Made by a program: the position numbers and the translations under genes
NCBI RefSeq assembly: GCF_947507565.1
Contig: NC_089186.1
Coordinates: 186,001-250,000 of the forward strand
Direction: 5' to 3'
Source of the DNA: Oscarella lobularis
Lineage: Eukaryota; Porifera; Homoscleromorpha; Homosclerophorida; Oscarellidae
DNA: 64,000 bases
The notes under the pieces: model-generated
Databases searched by the model: none
What the model saw: only the letters and a program-made list of their open reading frames with translations
What the model was told of the DNA's origin: nothing
In this document: positions 1 to 9,227 of the stretch, piece by piece
Layout: the number at the start of each line of letters is the position of its first letter
Numbering within the stretch: the first letter of the stretch is position 1

Positions 1-171
1 TATAAGGTTCCCCATAGAGTGCTATGCCTCTATCTATCTATCTATCTATCTATCTATGGGGTTCCTTAATTAAAACATAGGCAATCATCTATAGCCTATC
101 TCATCTATGGGGTTCCATAAAACATAGGCAATCATCTATAGCCTATCTCATCTACGGGGTTCCTTTCTTAC
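1..171. repeat. CTAT microsatellite and short tandem repeat
   Basis: Positions about 27-57 are a run of CTAT units. A unit of roughly 47 bases containing ACATAGGCAATCATC and ending in GGGGTTCC then occurs twice (about 73-116 and 120-163). It lies inside the intron following the last visible DOMON-Sushi exon; no coding sequence is seen. Confidence 0.85.
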
Positions 172-2296
172 ATGTCGAAAGCTGGTTGCAGGTCGGTTGG
201 GAATCGTTCCACTTTCCCTCGAACGTGCACTCGCGTTTCGTCACGCCACCGACCTCGATCTCGTATCCGCGCAAGCATTCGTACTCGACCGTGCTCTCGG
301 GAAAATTGAGCATTTCACCGTAGAACAGACGTTGATTTGGTAGAGAACGATGCACGGGACACGCACGGCACGTGTCTCGAAAGTCCAAGCCGCACAGAGG
401 ACATGGATGAAAGTCGCGACCGGCGAAGTGATACGCGATTTCCCCGTCGCCGCCGTCGTCGCGAACGTCGCCACTCGCCACGAGAACGGTGAACGGAAAA
501 TCAAAATCAACAGAATCATTACCAAAGTCGATCGACGATAAATTCCTCGTGACGTAATACACCTGTTCCTCGTGATTGATAAAGTCGAAATGAGCGTCAA
601 GAAGTCGAACTTGACTCTGATCGGCGTCCAAGGCGGGAAGATCGAATCCCGTCGAGTGACGATCTTCGACGAGAATTCGAGTCGTGTCGCCGTACGCGTG
701 TCGAGCGACGATAAAATCGGCGCCGATCATCGTCGCGCCGTCGTAGCGCGTCGTCTCTCGCGTGACGACGCGTTCGCACTCGTCGTCGGAGCATCCGCAC
801 TCGTCCGTCGACGGGAGCCCGTTGTTGAAGCCGATTCCGTACCACTTGTCGCCGGTCGTGTGACCGAGAAATTGAACGACGATGCGATCGCCGAGAATGT
901 CGTCGACGAACGCCCAATGAACGTCGAAACACGTCGAATGATCGGACTCGTCGGCGCAGCCGTGCGCCTGGCACATGTCCCCTAGAAGCGCCAAAGAAAA
1001 AAAAATATCAGAAGACATTATGCACCACGTATATGTAAAACCCTATGACCAGCGTACGGTTATATGGCTCTCTTATAATTAATACAATCATGCACCACGT
1101 ATATGTAATACCCAATCTTTTAATTACTACAATCATGCAGATGATTCCCACGCCGCTCTACCCACTCATATGCCCTATTAACGTAATAGCATGCATAGAC
1201 GGGATTCGAATACTCAGATATAGTCGTAACTGGCTCTACCCACTCACCCACATACTCTCAAATTAGTAGCATGCCCACCCATACGCCCTATCAGTAGATT
1301 AACGCTCTACCCCACACCCACTATCGCACATTTATTTACTTTTAGCATGCCTAGGCTTCCACTCAATGGATATGCAGTACGTTCCAACTTACACATGACG
1401 TTGCTTTGACACTCCAGCTCGTCTGACGACGTCCATTCGCCGTTCGCCTGGCACGTCCTCTCGCTCGGGCCGTCGTCGAGATGATAGCCCGGTTCGCAGC
1501 TGAATCGAATCACCGTGCCGGGAAAGGGAGTACCGGGAATACCGTAATCGTCTTCGCTCTCTTTAACCACTTCTATTCGACCGAAGTGCGGAGTCATCGG
1601 ACAGTCGCACGTGTGGCACTCGTTTGCCTCAGGAAAAAATATAACTCCCGGAGATAGCCATCGATTCTCCGCGTGATAGCCGAGACTTCCATTCTCCATG
1701 AGCGGTCCCAGAGCGATTAGAACGAAAAAATCGTCGTCGCTCAAATCCACGTCGCGATCGTCGTCGGAGAAAACTCGACGCGTAAATCGGATTACTTGAC
1801 TTCCATCGCGTCGACTTCCCGCGGATAATATCGTTTCATTTTGACTGTCGCCCGCCTTCGACGGCTCGAAACGTCCGTCAGCAAAACGATCCTCCACAAT
1901 CGCTTGACCGCTTGTCTCATTTAAATATGCAGTTACTATGTCGGAATTAGGCATCGCTTCATTGAGCGAGAAGCCTATTCCGAACCACCAATTGGAACTA
2001 ACGGAGCTGACGTTCATAGGCATGAATTCGAATTCGATAGTGAGATAGGGTTCGTAGTCGCAGTAGTGGCCCTTCGGACTGCACGGGTGGTAGAGCCACC
2101 TGGCGGCGAAGCAGAACGAGCCGAGCGTGTTTGACTCCTTTCTGCACGTTTGGAACGAGCACGGGTCCCCTAGGGAGAGAAACATATGAAGGGGTCTATA
2201 GGTGTTTAGGTTCTTTTGCTTACAAGTATATTCGCTGACGACTGGAATGACGAGAGTCGCGAAGGCGAGGAATGCGTAGATTGAGAGCGGGATCAT
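172..2296 (-). CDS. Secreted protein with repeated DOMON-Sushi modules, 5' part
   Basis: I read three exons: 2224-2296 (signal peptide starting MIPLSIYAFLAFATL), 1393-2169 and 172-981. The two large exons each encode one DOMON domain (with WFGIGF or WYGIGF cores) followed by one Sushi/CCP domain (spaced cysteines, a C-x-x-GY motif, a G-x-W motif and a final Cys). The donors at the 1393 and 172 ends are GTAAGT and GTAAGA; the acceptors before 2169 and 981 are CTAG followed by GGGAC. Every junction is phase 1, and the large exons are 777 and 810 nt, both multiples of three, so modules join cleanly and give a TGG codon at each junction. DOMON domains are known to bind haem or sugars; Sushi domains bind proteins. 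The gene runs off the left edge, so its total number of modules and any membrane anchor are unknown. It could instead be two separate genes, but the second module has no start exon of its own. Confidence 0.75.
982..1392 (-). other. 411-nt intron with degenerate short repeats
   Basis: This interval separates the two DOMON-Sushi exons. It holds two copies of an ATGCACCACGTATATGTAA-like motif (1019-1036 and 1090-1107) and several imperfect copies of CTCTACCCACTCA. I see no signal-peptide exon here, which is why I treat the flanking exons as one gene. Confidence 0.6.
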
Positions 2297-3083
2297 TCGC
2301 GTGTGGAGACCACTGTGGGATAATGGATCAGGTCGACGTCAATAGCGAGAATGCTGCATAGCATCTGCACGCCGCAGAGTCAACGCGTACGATTGATTAA
2401 TCGCATTAGGGTCGCCTAAGAAACGCGGGACTGACTGAGTTGCTAAAGCCGGGCGCTTAGATAACTCTACTCTACCTCTGTATGTTCGTTTCTCCGAAAC
2501 GCGTCGTATCTGCGAGGTCTTTGCTTGATCGAGGCGTCTACGTGGTCGCCCACTGAGCCATATCGCTCTATCACCTGTGGAATTGCTTATGCGCATGGCT
2601 TGCTTGTTTGAGAAGCAAAATAACTTACGTGTTTCTGTGCTCGAGACGAGACTATTGTTCGTCTAGGAGCCTCTTTTTATATTCTTACTGCTTCGGACGG
2701 CTTTTCTTGGCGTCTGGGCTATAGTTGGCCTGCGTCCATCCAACCCAATTGTTCCTACAAAGCTGTTGAAGGGACGGGAGCGTGCCCGGTGAGCTAAAAA
2801 GCCACGAACTTACTTTTCGAGCAAACGCGACATGTTCACCAAGCTTCAGACAGCATATGACTCTACGGAAAGGCCTGATTTTTGCCGCAAAAGTGTAGGA
2901 AACCCACACAAAGATATTTCCCTGCGCATGCGCTCTCACTTGGCGAGGCCGCGAAACAGATTGCCACACCATAGATATGGCCACACTAAGGCAGCGATAC
3001 AAACCTAGCTGAAAGCATGAGCAGAAAGGAGACTAAAAATATACAGAAAACTATAAAAGGTAAACAAATGAGTCAATCGTTTT
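2297..3083. other. Intergenic, no gene recognised
   Basis: This lies between the start of the DOMON-Sushi gene and the end of the HSPA12-Death gene. Reading frames are short and resemble no family I know, and they are not repeated elsewhere in the window. It probably contains the promoter of the DOMON-Sushi gene, but no motif stands out. Confidence 0.5.
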
Positions 3084-5112
3084 TCATTGCAGCTTTTTGA
3101 ATTCTGATTCAATTGCTTGTCGATTGACTCGAAATGTCTCAAACTTTGCTAGAAGCTGGCCTACCGTTGGCCATTTTGCTAACCTCCACGATTCCAGAAC
3201 CCTGAACATGCGACTGATGTGGCTGTTAGTTGACTCGCCAATCTCATTGATATCGGCCAAGCTAACGCCAAGAGAGAGACCAAATTCGTCCCATTTTGAT
3301 GGTTTGACGAAAGCGCATGCTCTTATCAAATCCTGCGATACCTCTTCATCGTCAGCGGGGAAAGAGCCTAGCAAAAGAAAAAGCTGCCATTGAACGTATA
3401 AGAACTTGATTTGGCGAAATCTCACAATCTCGATTTCCTGTTGTTTCGACGTCATCAGATGACATCTGAAGAATGTCTGTAAAATGAGCGCATCTACTGC
3501 GGTTTTTTAATTAAACAAGAACAGCCTTACGATTTGCGACATGCGCAATCTTTTTAGCTTTCGCATGAACATCGCTTTTCACCGTCTCTAGAATCGATTA
3601 GGTATAAGAGAAGACCAGTCGATATTTGGCCAATTATCTAACCGTAAATAGCTTTGGCCTCCTCTTTAAGATATATAAGTTTTCCTTTTACTTCTTTCAT
3701 TTGAAGGAATAGTGCTTCTAGAGCCTGACTTTGGTCATCCGAAAGTTCAGGTATGCCACGACAACCGAAAAGCTCGTGTCCAACCAGGACTGCGCCCATG
3801 AGAAAGGCGAGAGAAGGTTGAGTAGGAACAGCAATAGGAAAGTTTCTAAATCGATGTCGCAAGTACGTCTCGAGCAGGTTGCACTCCATAAAGCTTCCGA
3901 TGAGAATCATGTAATCGAGTGGACCGACTTCGCGAAGAGTCGCTTCTATGCTGTTGGCGATGTAATGAAACAGAGGATCAAACAGTTTACGTATTTCCGG
4001 ATAATTTATGAACAAGGCGCCGCGCGCAAACGTCAGATTGGCGTTGCCCGTTTCAGCAATTGCGGCTTCGACTGATGATCCACGCTCCCAGACAAACGCG
4101 CGAAAGGAATAGGGAAATTTAATGCTGATCTGGCAATAAGGTCGTGACACTAGCTTTAGACGTGTCGCTCCGTGGCAAAGAAGCCCGTTCCAATTGTCGG
4201 GGTATTCAGTCTTGTATTTCTCAATAGTGTACTTGCCGAAGATTTTCTCGAGCAGTTCAGCGACGTATTCGTTGACGTACGAGCCTACCCACGCTTCGCC
4301 CGGAACGTGGACCAGCCTCTTCAATCTGCCGTTACCTTGCACTTGATAAACGGTCAAGTTGATTGCATCGTCGCCGAGATCAGCGAGAACGAAATTCATG
4401 CCGGGCCTGATTGCTCCAGTGATTGAAATCTTTTCTTTATCGTACCTCATCACGAAGCCGCAGTAAAGAGATGCTGCGTCAGGTTCTGAGACGATTTTGA
4501 GTTTGTCTGGAGCAAGACCAGCCTAGAGTGACAATTTCAAAATAATTATTGCACTGCTATTTGATTTGCCTCGTATGCTGCTGCTCTCATCATCGGTTTA
4601 GCTCCTTTTTCCCACTTAGCCGGCACGGTGACAACCCACTTAAAAGCGGAGTTGTGCATTTCTTGGCGAGACTGAGACATGATACATCGAATCGCCTCAT
4701 CTTTGAAGTATGTTAATGCAAAAGTGAAGACCGACAGTATGGGCATCTCTCTTCCATTCGCTGCTTGCACAGTCGTTTGTCTTGACACAATCTACGTGGC
4801 ACACATCAACATCTTCATGGCCAATAACGCTTGGCTGACGTACCGTACCTTTTCTGTATAAAGAGTCAGCTTAAATTTTTCGAAGTAATACCATCTTGTC
4901 TTCTCGTCTTCCGACAGTCTCTTGTAATAATTCATCGCTTCGTATCCAAATGAATGAAAAGTTTGGTCAGGCTTGAGCAGGAGAACTGTGGGAACTCCCC
5001 ATTTTGGTCTAGTTTCGTCTAGGCGTAACGAAAACGAAACAAAGAAACTGCTAGTTCTTCCCCCTATGTGAATGGCTACGACGACGTGGCTGCTGGCGTA
5101 GAATGCACTCAT
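3084..5112 (-). CDS. HSPA12-like Hsp70 ATPase fused to a C-terminal Death domain
   Basis: Five exons on the minus strand: 4849-5112, 4570-4791, 3643-4522, 3531-3587 and 3084-3367, about 568 residues. Exons 1-3 match the HSPA12 ATPase half of the other copies here (LLLKPDQTFHSFG, VITVPA-like and AGLA...SEPDAASLYC segments). After the ATPase core the usual substrate-binding tail is missing. A helical stretch (EVKGKLIYLKEEAKAIY continuing into the 57-nt exon) leads to a Death domain of about 85 residues with the typical pattern W-x-x-FG-x-x-LGVS-x-x-DI-x-x-I and a later W-x-TVGQLL. Phases agree at all junctions. Oddities: the phosphate-loop motif is HIGGRTSS instead of DIGTAFSG, so ATP binding may be lost, and the exon 2 donor is GC instead of GT. 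HSPA12 proteins are atypical cytosolic Hsp70s; Death domains make homotypic signalling contacts. A signalling role is inference. Confidence 0.72.
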
Positions 5113-5509
5113 TTCAAGGCTGGGGCAAAAAACCGGATCTCGTGAGGCCTACTAGTAGAGAGAGAGAGAGAGAGATAGGCCTAAAAACACGATTTAGACC
5201 GCGTCGCGCAACCTCTACCCACGTTCAGTACGCGTGGTTTGTCTGAGGAAAACGTTGATAAACGACGGCCACGTCTATACGCTCGAGACGGCTGATGAAG
5301 TGAGTCAACAAGGCAAGAATGCGTCGCACCCGAAAGGGACATCGTGATAGCAGTGAAGAAACGTCCTGAAGCGACTAATCACCGAGAGAGCTGGCTAGAA
5401 CTGGCTGGCAAGGTCGAAGGTCGAAGGTCGAAGCAGAGATCTGGTCGAAGATCCGGCAGATCGATGCAGAACGATGAGATGGCTAGAGCGCATGCTCGTT
5501 CGAGGCAAG
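5113..5509. other. Upstream region of HSPA12-Death gene
   Basis: No gene is seen. A (GA)n run lies at about 5156-5175. The rest should contain the promoter of the minus-strand gene starting at 5112, but I recognise no core element. Confidence 0.4.
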
Positions 5510-5826
5510 AAGCCCTTGACGTCACACGGGTGGGTCTCGTGGACGGTTTCAATAGATATATAGAATCTGCGGATTTTGAAAAATTATCAATAGCCCTATC
5601 GATGCCCCACTTCAAGCAGTTGGACGACGTGGAGTCGTCTCAGGCACGGTTTCTGTGGGATAGGCGCACTCAATACCGTAACTATAGCGAACATGTCAAG
5701 CCGATATCTGATCAGGATCGTGACCGAATAGAACGGCGCCCATGGACGACGGCCAACAAACTCTGCCAAGGAATGATGACCCGAATGCCTTCCGCTTCTT
5801 CAAACTCGCGCTTAAAAGCTTCGCAC
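5510..5826 (-). pseudogene. HSPA12 fragment (relic of the middle/tail region)
   Basis: This stretch is close in DNA sequence to part of exon 3 of the intact HSPA12 gene at about 7070-7390. It shares the blocks around TTGACGTCACACGGGTGGG, GACGACGTGGAGTCGTC and ATCGTGACCGAATAGAACGG. It carries indels, has lost the interval corresponding to about 7100-7135, and stands alone without the ATPase exons. I read it as a broken duplicate. It sits directly downstream (on the minus strand) of the CARD-like piece. Confidence 0.75.
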
Positions 5827-5863
5827 TATCTGTCTGACCACTTTTTCTCGCAAACCGCAAAGG

Positions 5864-6162
5864 CTAAGGGGCCAAGAAGCGAAGAGGTTCATTCCCCCCA
5901 TCAACATTTCCCATCACAGAGCAAAAAGTGTCAAACGATGGACGTGGGCGACATCTCAGCATCAAAAACAGCTTGCGAGCAACATCAGACTTGATATATG
6001 GGGAATCTCTAACAAGTTGAGGCAATTGCTCATACTGATCAGCAGTAATAAGTCCACTTTGAAGAAGCTTATCAAAAAGATCACCCGTATAAAGCAACTA
6101 AGAACTGAAATCGCTTCGCTCATCACAGGAACGAAACAATCTTTCCATTTGGGGTCGCTCAT
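5864..6162 (-). pseudogene. CARD-like domain, frameshifted
   Basis: Reading the minus strand, about 64 residues (from 6097 down) have the helix pattern of a caspase-recruitment domain: DLFDKLLQSGLITADQYEQL, then KSDVARKLFLMLR and SFDTF. Comparison with known CARDs (for example the RAIDD CARD, with its GILT and FDTF segments) is from family knowledge. An upstream start at 6162 (MSDPKWKDCFVP) would give the first helix but is in another frame; a one-base shift near 6097 is needed. A TTAG sits at the junction, yet an intron there would be only 29 nt, too short. It lies between an HSPA12 relic and the 3' end of an intact HSPA12 gene, so it may be the effector tail of a lost HSPA12 copy. Confidence 0.5.
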
Positions 6163-6671
6163 GTCGAGAAAGTGTGGGGTGGGGCAAAGTATCGTGAGAC
6201 ACCAAGTAGAGCTTCAAGAGAGACACGTAGGCCTAAAAAGACGACTTAGACCACTTTACGTTAACTTTTAGTACACGAAAATCGCTTACGGGCAACGCAA
6301 TGAAAGGATTGCCAACGCGCAAAGCTTGAGACGGCTGCCGCTGATCTACGTGGCCGTTTCCCGACGTTAGCGCCTTCAGAACGTCGTTAATTACTTCTTC
6401 TTCTTCTTCGGTGCTTACTGGCGTTGCTGATCCACCCACAGCGGAGACGGAGGAGATGGGAGAGACTGGTCAGGATTCGAAGCCGGCTAGCGCACGCTCA
6501 CCCGAGGCGGCTCCATGAGAAGAAGGACGGAGAAGCTTATCTCGGTGCGCATAAAAAATCGCTAAAAAACTTAGAAGACAAATAAAAAACAAGATGACAC
6601 AAAACCTTCTGTAGTACGGAACACTACTCTTCAACCATAGATATCAGACGTAAACTGAATCTATGGTTGAA
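6163..6671. other. Spacer with a stem-loop just 3' of an HSPA12 gene
   Basis: No gene recognised. At 6631-6642 and 6659-6670 are perfect 12-base inverted arms (TCAACCATAGAT) with a 16-base loop. They lie only a base or two past the stop codon of the minus-strand HSPA12 gene, so its transcript would carry this hairpin at the start of its 3' UTR. Confidence 0.6.
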
Positions 6672-8845
6672 TTAACCCAGAAAGTCTACCTTTGCTAATT
6701 GCTCGACCGTTGTACCAGTCGACTTCTCGAGTGCCCGCACTTTGACTTCGGTCGAGCCAAATTCCATGCTGACTTCGATGAGCCGATCCTGTCCGAGATG
6801 CGAATTTGGCATAGGCAATTTCATCTCGCCCTTTAATTGCCTAACCCCTTCATCGGTTACGTAGCGAGTCTCCTCGTGCACGGATTGATACAGCGTAATA
6901 GTCGCCTCGGTTTGATGCGAAAAGAAGGGCATAAAGAAATGAGAAATCTTCTCGTTAACGCCCACCTCTTGATTCTTACGCACGAACGTGGCAAAGCAGC
7001 GACGCTGAGCTTGGGTGCCTGGACTTCTTCTGCTCTCAAATAAACCGCCAGTGGAAGTACTTCCACGCCCCCTTGACGTCACACGGGTGGGTCTAAGAGC
7101 ACGGAGCATCGTGTCACCATCTCGATCAGGTGAAACGACGGTTTCAATAGAATCAGCGGATTCTGAAAAATGATCAAATATCGATGCCCCACTTCGAGCA
7201 GTTGGACGACGTGGAGTCGTCTCAGGCACGGTCTCCGTGGGATCGGCACACTCAATACCGTAACTATAGCGAACACGTCGAGCCGATATCTGTTCAGGAT
7301 CGTGACCGAATAGAACGGCGCCCATGACGACGGCCAACGAACTCTGCCGAGGAATGATAACCCGAACGCCGTCCGCTTCTTCGAACTCGCGCTTAAGACG
7401 CACTTGAAGTAGATGACACGTAGCGAAACCACCAACGAGAATAAGATAGTCGATTGAATCGACAATAGCGAAGATCCTCTTCAGATGATCGGCAATATTA
7501 GTCAAAACCGGATCAAATAATTTCGCTACTTCCGGATGCTTCAATGCTAGTATACCGCGAGAGCACTTGACGTTATCGTTGCCGAATGCAGCGATGCAAT
7601 CCTGAAACGTCACATTCTTCGTTTGAAGGAACGTGTGAAAAGTGAAGGGAACTTCGACGTAGGTCGTCGACCCCGGTGCCGCCATGCGTTTGCTCGTCTC
7701 GAACTTCATAGATATGAAGTCAACCCAATCGCCAGGATGCGTTGCTCGGTACTCGTCGATGACGTCCTTATCAAATATCTGCTCGAGAAGTTTGACGAAG
7801 TTCTTGTCGACGTACGTGCCGCCCCACGCGCCACCCGTGGCGCAGTGCAACTCCTTCACCGACCGATCGGGAAGGACTTCGTGAACGGCGATGTCGGCTG
7901 TTCCGCCGCCAAGATCGGCGAGCACGTAGCGTTTACCCGATTGGAAAACGCTGCTCACCATTCGTTCGGCCGTGTCGGCGTTTTCATGATGCTGGAGGGA
8001 TTTGCAGTAGAGCGACGCCGATTCCGGTTCCAAGGATATTTGGACTCTGTCGGGTTGGGCTTCTGAAGCGAGACCGGCCTAAATTAATTTAAAAATTATT
8101 CTTAATTAAAAATTAATTTTTTAATTATTTATTTGACGTTTTACTTCGTATGCCGCTTCTCTCATCATTTGCTTGGCGGCGTCGCTCCAGATAGCGGGTA
8201 CAGTGATTACCCATTCCACGTCGTTTAGCGCTAACCCAAGCTCCGAAAACGAATTGCACTCTTCGATGGCCTTATCGCGAAAGTAGTGCAGCACGCGAGC
8301 GAAGACGGTCCCAATAGGGAACATTTGCCCATTCGCCGCCGGAATCTTAGTACGTCGCGATAAATCCTACTCACAAGCCCAAAAGAAATTATTCAATAAA
8401 TTGAGCATATGTCGACCTTCACCTGCTTCGAGTGGAGACTCATCTTGAAGCGCTCGAAGCAGTGCCACTTCTTCTGCTCGTCTTCCTCCAACTCCCTGTT
8501 GTAATACGTCAGCGCCTCTTGCCCGAACGAATGAAACGTTAGGTCGGGTTTGAGCAGAAGAACGGTGGGGACTTTCGTCTGTATGTGACAGCCCTCCGCG
8601 GGGCGGAACGGGTCGACGGCGCGCATAGCGTAGATGGTGAATTTGTCGCGCGAAAACGACATCGCGTAGCCGCTGAACGCCGTTCCGATATCTATGGCAA
8701 CGACGACGTGCCCCTTTCGCTCGATCGACGGCGGAGGCTGAAAGCCGCTGAGGCCAACGACAACGTCTTCGTAGTCGTGCAAGGGGGACCCGCGAGCATC
8801 GTCATCGTTGGAAATGTGCTCGTCTTCGTCCGAATCCGTCGCCAT
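6672..8845 (-). CDS. HSPA12-like Hsp70 family protein, full length
   Basis: Three exons: 8423-8845 (start MATDSDEDEH; an in-frame ATG at 8983 is also possible), 8145-8366 and 6672-8078, about 683 residues, the usual HSPA12 length. The first exon has the phosphate-binding DIGTAFSGYAMS motif; exon 2 carries VITVPAIWSD; exon 3 has VLADLGGGTADIAVHE (second phosphate loop) and LILVGGFATC (adenosine motif). The tail after residue ~420 matches the family's divergent substrate-binding part and ends KVDFLG. Both introns are phase 0 and short. This is the best reference copy in the window for the other HSPA12 loci. HSPA12 proteins are distant Hsp70 relatives expanded in several invertebrates. No defect is visible. 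Confidence 0.85.
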
Positions 8846-9227
8846 GCGTCTCAGTTCGTTCGTTCGGGTTCTGTGCGTGGCGTGGCCAAAGACGTCAGTT
8901 TCGATATGACGTCGTCTATCAAAGTGCTGGGGACAAGCTAAAATTAGCTTTTCCTGCTTTTCTGATTGGCGTCCACCTGCCACGAAATTTAGACCCTCTG
9001 AAGTAAGGATGATTGACTACCACGTAAGTAACAAGGGATTCAATTACCTGCTGATGTCCTCCCTTGGCCACGGAGAAAGCATTCTACGTTGCATGCATGC
9101 ATGCACGCCAACTAAAGCACAACACAGATCAGCACCTACTAGAAAAGACAAAACAGAGAGCGACAAAGGCATTACATGTATCAGCTAGAGCATCACGCGC
9201 AATTAGAGCAGGGGAAGTCCGTCAGGC
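8846..9227. other. Spacer between HSPA12 and VioB-like genes
   Basis: It contains the likely promoter/5' UTR of the minus-strand HSPA12 gene and, near 9088-9108, a GCATGCATGCATGCA run. Nothing else is recognised. Confidence 0.4.

Noticed and set aside
152-1018. Separate gene starting MSSDIFFSLALLG
   Set aside because: The first 12 residues are translated from a polypyrimidine tract and acceptor (CTAG before GGGAC at 981). The same acceptor and phase occur before the first module, so this is an internal exon.
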